Assembly: GCA_035461525.1 (NCBI GenBank) | Contig: DATHVD010000061.1 | Span: 26,580 to 90,579, forward strand | Source of the DNA: JAIBJN01 sp035461525 | GTDB taxonomy: Bacteria; Actinomycetota; Thermoleophilia; Gaiellales; Gaiellaceae | Direction: 5' to 3' | Length of the DNA stretch: 64,000 nucleotides | In this document: piece after piece, positions 51,507-58,755 of the stretch | Numbering within the stretch: position 1 is the first letter of the stretch | Layout of the letters: each line of letters begins with the position of its first letter | The notes under the pieces: generated by a model | Seen by the model: only the letters and a program-made list of their open reading frames with translations | What the model was told of the DNA's origin: nothing | Databases searched by the model: none | Made by a program: the position numbers and the translations under genes

Positions 51507-51720
51507 AGCAATCCGTACCGCCTGCGGGCGCTATGTCGGCTTCCAACTGCTGGATCGCGCAACCGTGGCCGGAACGGACATAGCTAGCCGTCCGGGGATC
51601 GTCTTAGCCTGACCGGGTCGATGTCGCGCCGTACGTGGTCCCGCGAGGAGCCAGGGCCCGGCCTGTCCGGGCCGAGGGAGTGGGCGGCTTGCAAGCGATC
51701 GATCGAAGGAGGTGACGCGA

Positions 51721-53175
51721 GTGAATGACGAACTCAGTGCACTGACCACCATCTTCACCGAGTTCTACTACTGGGTGACGGTCGTCTTCATGTTCCTGAT
51801 CCACCTCGGGTTCATGATGTACGAGTCGGGCGTGGCGCGGAGGAAGAACCTCCAGCACACGGTGGCGAAGAACCTGCTCCTGATTCCCCTCGTCACGGTC
51901 ACGTTCTTTCTCTTCGGGTGGTACATCTACTTCGCGTTCGTCAACGGCCCCGGCCTGATCGGCGGGATCGCCGAGGGCTCGGGCAGCTTCTGGCCGTGGA
52001 CGGACATCTCGGGCCCGAACAACCAGGACCGGATCAACGGCGTCTTCTGGGCGGCGTTCCTGCTCTTCGCCTGGACGGCGGCATCGATCGTGTCGGGCTC
52101 GATCATCGAGCGCAGCCGGGTCGCCGGCTTCGTCGTGATCGCCGTCATGATCGGCTCGGTGACCTGGATCATCGACGCCGCGTGGGGCTGGTCGCCCAAC
52201 GGCTGGATGGTGCAGGTCATGGGCTACCACGACGCCTACGCGTCGGGGGTGATCCACGCGATCGCAGGCGGCACGGCGTTAGGGGTGCTCGTCGTCCTCG
52301 GGCCGCGAATCGGGAAGTTCGCGCCGGACGGGACTCCGCGGGCGATCCGGCCCCACAACGTCTGGATGACGGTGCTCGGCCTCTTCATGATCTACACGGG
52401 GTTCTGGGGCTTCTACGTCGCCTGCAACATCCCCGTCCTCGACTTCGGCGCCGACATCGCCGAAGGGGAGTCGTGGTTCACGGCGACGAACATCTACCTG
52501 ATGCCGACGACGCTGTCGGGGATCGTCTTCAACTTCCTCCTCTCGCTGGCCGGCGGCCTGATGGCGGGCTACCTCGTCAGCAGGGGAGACCTCTTCTGGA
52601 CGTTCTCCGGCGGCCTGGCCGGCATCATCGCGGCCTCGGCGGGCAACGACCTCTACCACCCGCTGCTCGCGTTCATCCTGGGCGCGGTCGGCGCGGCGCT
52701 CGCCTACTACCTGCACAACTGGGTCGAGCGGCGCTTCAAGATCGACGACGTGGTCGGCGCGGTCGCCGTGCACGGCTACGCCGGCGTCTTCGGCGTGATC
52801 GCGGCAGGCTTCCTCCTCTGGGGCTACCCGGCCGCTGCGCCCGGGCCGGAGGGGAACGTTGCGTGGTTCTCGACCCCGGACGGCTGGCCGGCGATCAACC
52901 CGCTCGGCAACTTCCTGGGCGCCATCATCATGTTCGGCGTGCTCGGCTTCCTGCCGGCGTTCGTCGTCTCGAAGGTGCTCGACCGGTTCGGGCTCCTCAG
53001 GGTGCCGTACTCCGTCGAGGCAGCCGGGCTGGACACGCACTACTACGGCGACGTCTACCCGTACTTCGAAGGCCGGGAGACGTCGTTCGAGGAGATCGAG
53101 CGTGCAGAGGCGCGCGCGTCCGCCGCACGATCCAACGGCGGCGACGGGCGCTCGGCCGTGCGGACGGACGGGTAA
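51721..53175 (+). CDS. amt: Ammonium transporter (Amt family), canonical pore
   Basis: A 484-residue eleven-helix channel. It keeps the twin His: VMGYHDAYASGVIHAIAGGT on helix five and VVGAVAVHGYAGVFGVIAAG on helix ten. SGSIIERSRVAGFVVIAVMI and GLAGIIAASAGNDLYHPLLA are also family blocks. The C-terminal tail is long and acidic. GTG 51721 follows AGGAGG by eight bases and is preferred over GTG 51712. No glnK follows; instead a small membrane protein does. It may import ammonium or methylammonium for the glutamate-linked pathway. Confidence 0.88.
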   Translation: MNDELSALTTIFTEFYYWVTVVFMFLIHLGFMMYESGVARRKNLQHTVAKNLLLIPLVTVTFFLFGWYIYFAFVNGPGLIGGIAEGSGSFWPWTDISGPNNQDRINGVFWAAFLLFAWTAASIVSGSIIERSRVAGFVVIAVMIGSVTWIIDAAWGWSPNGWMVQVMGYHDAYASGVIHAIAGGTALGVLVVLGPRIGKFAPDGTPRAIRPHNVWMTVLGLFMIYTGFWGFYVACNIPVLDFGADIAEGESWFTATNIYLMPTTLSGIVFNFLLSLAGGLMAGYLVSRGDLFWTFSGGLAGIIAASAGNDLYHPLLAFILGAVGAALAYYLHNWVERRFKIDDVVGAVAVHGYAGVFGVIAAGFLLWGYPAAAPGPEGNVAWFSTPDGWPAINPLGNFLGAIIMFGVLGFLPAFVVSKVLDRFGLLRVPYSVEAAGLDTHYYGDVYPYFEGRETSFEEIERAEARASAARSNGGDGRSAVRTDG

Positions 53176-53187
53176 GGAGGTGACGGA

Positions 53188-53514
53188 ATGACTCTCGCGT
53201 TCAGCACCGGGCTCGACTCGTTCTTGAACATCGAGGAAATCGGCCCGCTCTACCCGTTCGTCGGGGAGGAGTGGCTCTTCGTCGTCATCGGCTTCGTGCT
53301 CTGGCTCGGCTGGCACGTGGTGCAGACGAGGACGGAGACGAAGGAGGAAGAGGAGGCCGTCGAGCTCTACCACCGGATCGGCGTCGACCGCGCGATGTTG
53401 CACGGCGGCACCGCGCTCATCGCCACCGAGGACGAGTGGGAGGAGGCGAAGCGAACCGGCCGCGCCGGGCCGCATGCGCCCCCGACTGTGCCGCCGGGCG
53501 CGCCCCCGCCCTAG
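53188..53514 (+). CDS. Small single-pass membrane protein downstream of Amt
   Basis: A 108-residue protein starting behind AAGGAGGTGACGGA. An N-terminal stretch (TLAFSTGLDSFLNIEEIGPL) leads to one helix (WLFVVIGFVLWLGWHVV), then an acidic and Pro-rich cytoplasmic part (ETKEEEEAVELYHRIGVDRA). It lies 12 bases after amt, so it is probably co-expressed and may modulate the channel in place of GlnK; no family recognised. Confidence 0.65.
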   Translation: MTLAFSTGLDSFLNIEEIGPLYPFVGEEWLFVVIGFVLWLGWHVVQTRTETKEEEEAVELYHRIGVDRAMLHGGTALIATEDEWEEAKRTGRAGPHAPPTVPPGAPPP

Positions 53515-54476
53515 GGGCGTCCCGACGACAGCTCGCCGGAGGGCCGGTGCAGACGCGCCGGCCCTCCGCGTCCTTCCGGGCCGGCGGCCAGCTCCGCGGC
53601 CGTCGCGGTGTTCCGCAGGAGCCAGACGTCCGTGATCGGGCCGACGCCGCCCGGGACCGGCGTCACCGCCTCGGCGCGGGCGGCGACGCTCTCGAAGTCG
53701 AGGTCGCCGACGAGCCGCACCTTGCCCGTCTCGGGATCCTCGACCGGGTTGATGCCGACGTCGACGACGATGGCGCCCTCCTTGACCATGTCGCCGGTGA
53801 CGAGGCCGGGGACGCCGGCGGCGACGACGAGGACGTCCGCCCGGAGGGTGTGCCCCGCCAGGCGCCCGGCCTCGGACGTGAAGCTGTGGCAGGAGACGAC
53901 GGTCGCGCCGCGGGCGAGGCCGAGCCAGAGCGCCGGCTTGCCGACGTTGTTCGAGCGGCCGACGAGAACGAGGTCGAGGCCGTTGTAGAAGGTCTCCGGG
54001 TCGCGCCCGCTGTCCTTGACATAGCGGTCGAGGAGGTAGAAGACCGAGGCCGGGGTCGAGGGCACGTAGCGCGGCTCCCCCAGCGCGAGCAGGCCCGCGT
54101 TCTCCGGATGGACAGCCTCGACGTCCTTGAGCGGGTCGAGCATGCGGTAGAGCCGCTCCTCCGGCACCTGTGCGGGCAGCGGCCGCAGGATGAGGATCCC
54201 GGAGACGCGCGGGTCGGCGTTCAGCTTGCCCACGACCGCGAGCGCCTCCGCGGCCTCCACGTCCGGGGAGAGCGTCTCGGAGGCATAGCGGCAGCCGAGC
54301 TCCTCGGCCACGCGCCGGAGCCTGCGCTCGTAGGCCTGCGCCGCGTAGTCGTCGCCGGCGAGCACCGTCGCGAGCCCGGGCCGGACGTCGGTCGCGGCGA
54401 GCTCCCGCACGTGCGCCTCCACCTGCGCGCGCAGCTCGTCGGCGAGCGCGTTCCCGTCGATGACGTGGGCGCTCAC
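53511..54476 (-). CDS. folD: Divergent FolD: methylene-THF dehydrogenase-like, cyclohydrolase residues lost
   Basis: A 321-residue FolD-fold protein: VIDGNALADELRAQVEAHVR, LVLVGRSNNVGKPALWLGLA, GAIVVDVGINPVEDPETGKV and TPVPGGVGPITDVWLLRNTA are standard. The active site is not. Ungapped comparison with E. coli FolD (SQIYVASKRKAC) gives AQAYERRLRRVA, so the essential YxxxK lysine is Leu; QLPLP becomes LRPLP, so the key Gln is lost; DVDGFHP becomes DVEAVHP. Cyclohydrolase activity should be absent while NAD(P) binding is kept. A separate cyclohydrolase, FchA, lies in the same operon. The last 20 residues are encoded by a hairpin and form an unusual tail. GTG start at 54476. Confidence 0.82.
   Translation of the reverse strand: MSAHVIDGNALADELRAQVEAHVRELAATDVRPGLATVLAGDDYAAQAYERRLRRVAEELGCRYASETLSPDVEAAEALAVVGKLNADPRVSGILILRPLPAQVPEERLYRMLDPLKDVEAVHPENAGLLALGEPRYVPSTPASVFYLLDRYVKDSGRDPETFYNGLDLVLVGRSNNVGKPALWLGLARGATVVSCHSFTSEAGRLAGHTLRADVLVVAAGVPGLVTGDMVKEGAIVVDVGINPVEDPETGKVRLVGDLDFESVAARAEAVTPVPGGVGPITDVWLLRNTATAAELAAGPEGRGGPARLHRPSGELSSGRP
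53538..53567. terminator. Hairpin between convergent Amt and folD genes, inside the folD 3' end
   Basis: GGAGGGCCGG pairs with CCGGCCCTCC over a 10-base loop. It lies 24 bases past the end of the plus-strand amt unit and within the last codons of folD on the minus strand, so it may end transcription of the amt unit while coding the FolD tail. Confidence 0.6.
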
Positions 54477-54621
54477 CGCCGGCCCCCAAGGTGTGCTTGT
54501 GTTTCACGAGCACAAGCTGACAACACCGCTCCCGCTGTGGGGAAGACGCCGCGGCGGGGGCGATGAGGCCCTGAACGGGCTCGTGCCGGTGGAGCACAAG
54601 CGCCTCGTGGGACGGGGGCGC
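54477..54621 (-). promoter_or_regulatory. 145-base spacer between fchA and folD with inverted and direct repeats
   Basis: Contains GCTTGTG...CACAAGC (a 7-bp dyad around 54499-54518) and two copies of GAGCACAAGC about 85 bases apart. In an otherwise overlapping operon this gap is unusual and may hold an internal promoter or RNA structure for folD. Confidence 0.4.
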
Positions 54622-55239
54622 TCACGTGGCGTCGCCCGTGGCCCGCTGCGCGGCGCGCTCGGCGGCCTTCCCCAGCGCGTGGGCGCGCGCGATCCGGGGG
54701 TCGTCGGCCGTCGTGGCGAGGTTGATCTCGACGAGGTTGCCGGCCACGCGCACGGCCGATGCGGCGAGGATCGAGGCGGCCGCGGCGTCCCCGCGCAGGT
54801 TGGGGTTGCCGCTGGTCGCGACCTCCGCCGCGAGCTCGGCGACGTCGGCGGCGCACTCGGCGATCGCGAGCGGGACGTCGGCCGCGCGGGAAAGCGTCTC
54901 GCCGATGAGCGCGTCCCTGACCTCGGCCTCGAGGTCCGCCGGCATCCGCATGGCCGTCAGGACGTTCTCGTAGGCCTCGGCGTCAGCCCCGGCGAGCGGT
55001 GCGGCACGGTGCCGGAGCGTCTCCGCCTGCGCGACGGCGCCCGCCGAGCCGTCCCAGTGGCCCCGTGCGAAGCGCGCGGCCATGGCCGTGAGCGACGCCG
55101 CCATCTCGGTGGCGAACGCCGCCACGGAGCCGCCGCCGGGCGCCGGCGTCTCGGCGGCGATCGTGTCGAGGAGCTCCTCGAACGGGAGATCGGCGAACTC
55201 CACCCGCCGATTCTCCTCGATCGGCGTGCCGGAAGTCAC
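54622..55239 (-). CDS. fchA: Methenyl-THF cyclohydrolase FchA (cyclodeaminase/cyclohydrolase family)
   Basis: A 205-residue all-helical protein of the FTCD cyclodeaminase/FchA family: FEELLDTIAAETPAPGGGSV, AAFATEMAASLTAMAARFAR, and NPNLRGDAAAASILAASAVR with AGNLVEINLATTADDP. The PAPGGGSVAA folate-site motif is complete. It hydrolyses methenyl-THF to 10-formyl-THF. It follows fhs by eight bases, in the same order as folate-oxidation operons of methylotrophs and acetogens, and supplies the activity missing from the divergent FolD. GTG 55239 follows GAGGA closely. Confidence 0.88.
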   Translation of the reverse strand: MTSGTPIEENRRVEFADLPFEELLDTIAAETPAPGGGSVAAFATEMAASLTAMAARFARGHWDGSAGAVAQAETLRHRAAPLAGADAEAYENVLTAMRMPADLEAEVRDALIGETLSRAADVPLAIAECAADVAELAAEVATSGNPNLRGDAAAASILAASAVRVAGNLVEINLATTADDPRIARAHALGKAAERAAQRATGDAT

Positions 55240-55247
55240 GTCCTCGG

Positions 55248-56915
55248 CTAGAAGAGGCCGACCGTCTTCCCGTTCTCGTCGATGTCCACCTCGAACGCGG
55301 CCGGCTTCACCCCGAGCCCCGGCATCGTCTGCATGTCGCCGAGGAGCGGGACGAGCCAGCCCGAGCCCGTGTACGCCCGGATGTCGCGGACCGTAACCGT
55401 GAAGCCCGTAGGTGCGTTCAGGAGCGTCGGATCGTGCGTGAGCGACAGGTGCGTCTTCGCCATGCAGACCGGCAGCCGGTCGTAGCCCTGCTCCGTGAAG
55501 GCGCGGATCTTCTCCTGCGCCGCCGGCAGGAACGTGACTCCGTCGGCGCCGTAGACGCGCTCGCAGACCGCCTCGATCTTGTCCGGGATCGGCGCCTCGA
55601 GCGGATAGAGGAAGTCGAACTCGTTCGGCTGCTCTGCCGCGTCGACGACGGCTTCGGCCAGCGCCGTCGCGCCCTCGCCGCCGCGCTCGAAGGCCTCGTT
55701 CAGCTCCGCCGCGTGCGCACCGTACCCGAGCGCGAGCTTCCGCACGAGCTCGAGCTCCTCGTCCGTGTCGCCGGGGAAGCGGTTGACGGCGACGACCGCC
55801 TTCAGCCCGAACTCGCGGATGATCCTCAGATGGCGCTGGAGGTTGGCCGCCCCGCGCTCGATCGCCGGGAGCCCCCCGTCGGGCTCGCCGCCGTGGTGCT
55901 CGAGCGCGCGCACCGTCGCCACGAGACACACCGCGCTCGGGCGCAGGCCGCCCATGCGGCAGACGATGTCGAAGAACTTCTCCATGCCCATGTCCGAGCC
56001 GAAGCCGCTCTCGGTGACAACGTAGTCGCCGAGCTTGAGGCCGACGAGGTCGGCGACGAGCGAGCTGTTGCCGTGGGCGATGTTGGCGAACGGGCCGCAG
56101 TGGACGAACGTGCCCTGCCCCTCGAGGGTCTGCACGAGGTTCGGCTTGAGCGCGTCCTTGAGCAGCACCGTCATCGCACCCGCGGCACGGAGCTGCTCCG
56201 CCGTCACCGCCTCGCCCTCGTACGTGTACCCGACCGTGATCGCGCCGAGGCGCTTGCGCAGGTCCTGGAGGTCGCGCGCGACGGCGAGGATGGCCATCAC
56301 CTCGGACGCGGCGGTGATGTCGAAGCCGGTCTCGCGCGGGTACCCGTTCATGCGGCCGCCGAGCCCGAGGACGATCTGCCGGAGCGCGCGGTCGTTGATG
56401 TCGACGCAGCGTCGCCAGCTGACGGTCAGCGGGTCGATGCCGAGCTCGTTGCCGTGGAGGAGGTGCGCCTCGAGCATGGCGGCGAGCAGGTTGTTGGCCG
56501 CGCCGATCGCGTGGATGTCGCCGGTGAAGTGGAGGTTCATGTCCTCCATCGGCACGACCTGCGCGTGGCCGCCCCCGGCGGCGCCTCCCTTGATCCCGAA
56601 CACCGGCCCGAGCGAGGCCTCGCGCAGGCAGAGCGCCACCTTGCGGCCGATGTGCCCGAGGCCCTGGGTCAGGGAGACCGACGTCGTCGTCTTCCCCTCG
56701 CCCGCTTTCGTCGGCGTGATCGCCGTCACGCAGACGAGCTTCCCGTCGGGCCTCGAAGAGAGTCGCTCCACCACGGAGAGGTCCACCTTCGCCTTGTACG
56801 TCCCGTAGAGGTCGTACTCGTGCGGCTCGAGGCCCATCTCCGCGGCGATCTCCGCGATCGGGCGGAGGTCGGCGTCCTGTGCGATCTCGAGGCTGCTCGG
56901 CATCTGCGTCGCCAT
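55248..56915 (-). CDS. fhs: Formate-tetrahydrofolate ligase Fhs
   Basis: A 555-residue enzyme with the P-loop ITPTKAGEGKTTTSVSLTQG, LREASLGPVFGIKGGAAGGG, DMNLHFTGDIHAIGAANNLL, VDINDRALRQIVLGLGGRMN and FVHCGPFANIAHGNSSLVAD. It interconverts formate, ATP and THF with 10-formyl-THF; downstream of a demethylase it would run toward formate and ATP. The ATG follows AAGGAGCGCC. It comes 19 bases after soxB. Confidence 0.96.
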   Translation of the reverse strand: MATQMPSSLEIAQDADLRPIAEIAAEMGLEPHEYDLYGTYKAKVDLSVVERLSSRPDGKLVCVTAITPTKAGEGKTTTSVSLTQGLGHIGRKVALCLREASLGPVFGIKGGAAGGGHAQVVPMEDMNLHFTGDIHAIGAANNLLAAMLEAHLLHGNELGIDPLTVSWRRCVDINDRALRQIVLGLGGRMNGYPRETGFDITAASEVMAILAVARDLQDLRKRLGAITVGYTYEGEAVTAEQLRAAGAMTVLLKDALKPNLVQTLEGQGTFVHCGPFANIAHGNSSLVADLVGLKLGDYVVTESGFGSDMGMEKFFDIVCRMGGLRPSAVCLVATVRALEHHGGEPDGGLPAIERGAANLQRHLRIIREFGLKAVVAVNRFPGDTDEELELVRKLALGYGAHAAELNEAFERGGEGATALAEAVVDAAEQPNEFDFLYPLEAPIPDKIEAVCERVYGADGVTFLPAAQEKIRAFTEQGYDRLPVCMAKTHLSLTHDPTLLNAPTGFTVTVRDIRAYTGSGWLVPLLGDMQTMPGLGVKPAAFEVDIDENGKTVGLF

Positions 56916-56934
56916 GGCGCTCCTTCGGTCGGGG

Positions 56935-58149
56935 TCAGTGTGAGACGGCGGCGGCCGCGAGCTCGGAGACGAGCGTGTCCGTGTGGAAGCGCTCGAGCGC
57001 GAACGGCGCGATCAGCTCGGGAGTCTTCCCGGTCGCGACCAGCTCCGCCAGCGTCGTGCCCACGATCGGCGCGGCCTTGAAGCCGTACGTGCCCCATCCG
57101 GTCGAGACCAGGAACCCGCCGACCTCCGTCACGCCGAGGATGGGGCTGTAGTCGGGCGAGAGGTCGCAAAGGCCGGTCCACTGCCGCAGGACCTTCACCT
57201 TCTCGAGCTGTGGGAAGAGCTCGAGGACGTGGCGGGCTGACACTTCGAGGAATGGGAACGTGCCTTTCGAGCTGTAGGTCGTGTACGGCTCGATCTCGGC
57301 ACCGATGAGAAACTCGCCGCGGTCCGTCTGCGAGATGTAGACGTGCATCTGCGAGGAGACGACGACGACGTCGAGAAACGGCTTCACCGGCTCCGTCACG
57401 AAGGCCTGCAGGATGTGGGTGGTGATCGGAAGCTGCACACCGGCCATGTCCGCGACAAGGGTCGACCAGCCCGCCGTCGCGCTGACGACCGTCCCCGCGG
57501 CGACAGGCCCGCGCGTCGTCTCGACGCCGGTGACGTGCCCGTTCGACCGCCTGACCCCCGTCACCTCCGTGTAGGGGTGGATCTCGGCGCCGCCGCGGTC
57601 GGCTCCGCGCGCGTAGCCCCAGACGACCGCGTCGTGGCGGATGATCCCGCCGGGCGGATGGTAGAGCGCGCCCTGCACAGGCCAGGTGACGTCCTGCGAG
57701 AGGTCCATCTCGGGGCAGAGCCGCGCGATCTCCTCGGGCCCGATCACGCGCGAGTCGATCCCGAGGAGCTGGTTCACCTCGGCCCGCTCGTTCGCCGTGA
57801 TGATCCCCCGGTCGGAGTGGGCGAGCGTGAGGTGGCCCTGCTGCGAGAAGAGGAGGTTGAAGTCGAGGTCGGCCGAGAGCCCCTCGTAGAGCTTCACGCT
57901 CCGCTTGTAGAACTCGGCGCCCTCCGGCGTGCGGTAGTTCGAGCGGATGATCGTCGTGTTGCGGCCCGCCGCTCCGGAGCCGATGTAGCTCTTCTCGAGG
58001 ATGGCCACGTCGGTGATCCCGTGGTTCTTGGCCAGGTAGTACGCGGTGGCGAGGCCGTGCGAGCCACCGCCGACGATGACGACGTCGTAGCGGCGCTTGA
58101 GCGCGGAACGCGGGCGCCACATGCGCCGGACGCGGAAGACGTCCTTCAC
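56935..58149 (-). CDS. soxB: Sarcosine oxidase / N-methylglutamate dehydrogenase beta subunit (SoxB/MgdA)
   Basis: A 404-residue flavoprotein matching the SoxB length. The FAD loop YDVVIVGGGSHGLATAYYLA, AILEKSYIGSGAAGRNTTII followed by RSNYRTPEGAEF, the LFSQQGHLTLAHSDRG segment and GVTEVGGFLVSTGWGTYGFK are typical. It oxidises the N-methyl group and holds FAD and probably covalent FMN at the alpha/beta interface. The GTG at 58149 overlaps the soxG stop. Sequence does not separate sarcosine from N-methylglutamate as substrate; the gmaS-mgs genes favour the latter. Confidence 0.9.
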   Translation of the reverse strand: MKDVFRVRRMWRPRSALKRRYDVVIVGGGSHGLATAYYLAKNHGITDVAILEKSYIGSGAAGRNTTIIRSNYRTPEGAEFYKRSVKLYEGLSADLDFNLLFSQQGHLTLAHSDRGIITANERAEVNQLLGIDSRVIGPEEIARLCPEMDLSQDVTWPVQGALYHPPGGIIRHDAVVWGYARGADRGGAEIHPYTEVTGVRRSNGHVTGVETTRGPVAAGTVVSATAGWSTLVADMAGVQLPITTHILQAFVTEPVKPFLDVVVVSSQMHVYISQTDRGEFLIGAEIEPYTTYSSKGTFPFLEVSARHVLELFPQLEKVKVLRQWTGLCDLSPDYSPILGVTEVGGFLVSTGWGTYGFKAAPIVGTTLAELVATGKTPELIAPFALERFHTDTLVSELAAAAVSH

Positions 58150-58646
58150 CCCTCTCTCACCCCGGCGAAGGCGTCGAGGACGGCTTCGGCGACCGAGTGG
58201 GCGTACTCCTGCGGGACGAGGACGCGGAACGCGTCCGCGCCGTCGCGGAGGACGAGCGCCCGGACGTGGGCGACGGGCCCGACGGCGGGGAGCGCGTCGA
58301 GATCGAGGTCGGTGAGGCGGCGCAGGACCGTCTCGCCCCTGACGCGAATCCCGGCCCAGCCGGCGGAGACGTCGACCGTGTCGTAGCCCTCGCCGAGAGT
58401 CGCCCGCGTCGCGCCGGCCCGCTTCCAGTCGCAGAGGACGAGGGCGCGCCTGGGCGTCAGCGGCAGGACCTCGAAGCCCTCCGGGCGGAGCCCGGCGACG
58501 TTCCCGGTCACCTCGAACACGGCCGTCCGGGACACGTCCTCGATCCCCTGGGGGGCCCGGACGAGCGCCCGCTCGAGCGGCGAGCGCCAGACGGCCTCGG
58601 CCGAGGCCAGATCGGGGCTGAGGAAGGCGAGATGCTCTCCGCTCAT
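58146..58646 (-). CDS. soxG: Sarcosine oxidase / N-methylglutamate dehydrogenase gamma subunit (SoxG/MgdD)
   Basis: A 166-residue GcvT-like small subunit with RTAVFEVTGNVAGLRPEGFE, LTPRRALVLCDWKRAGATRA, SAGWAGIRVRGETVLRRLTD and QEYAHSVAEAVLDAFAG. It packs against the alpha subunit. The ATG at 58646 is chosen over 58679, which runs into the repeat element. In the usual order soxBDAG this gene is last; here it precedes soxB. Confidence 0.82.
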   Translation of the reverse strand: MSGEHLAFLSPDLASAEAVWRSPLERALVRAPQGIEDVSRTAVFEVTGNVAGLRPEGFEVLPLTPRRALVLCDWKRAGATRATLGEGYDTVDVSAGWAGIRVRGETVLRRLTDLDLDALPAVGPVAHVRALVLRDGADAFRVLVPQEYAHSVAEAVLDAFAGVREG

Positions 58647-58648
58647 TC

Positions 58649-58741
58649 CGCCACGCTCCCGGCACGGTCCGTGCGCCACACGCGCGTTTTTCCGCTGTAC
58701 GCTCGAAAGCGGGTGGTGGGCCGGGGTGCCCCGAGGGAGAA
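58649..58741 (+). repeat. Dispersed C1-locus repeat, full copy between soxA and soxG
   Basis: About 90 bases aligning along its length with 41771-41866: a CCACGCTCCCGGCACGGTCC segment, CACACGCGCG, then TACGCTCGAA, GCGGGTGGTGG and CGGGGTGCCCCG. The CGCT-TTCG-AGCG mini-hairpin has a 4-base loop versus 3 in the other copy. It fills the whole gap before the soxG start codon. Confidence 0.75.
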
Positions 58742-58755
58742 AGCGGGAAAAGCGC

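Noticed and set aside
53188..53514. GlnK/PII regulator next to amt
   Set aside because: The protein has a membrane helix and an acidic tail and lacks the PII T-loop and ferredoxin-like fold.
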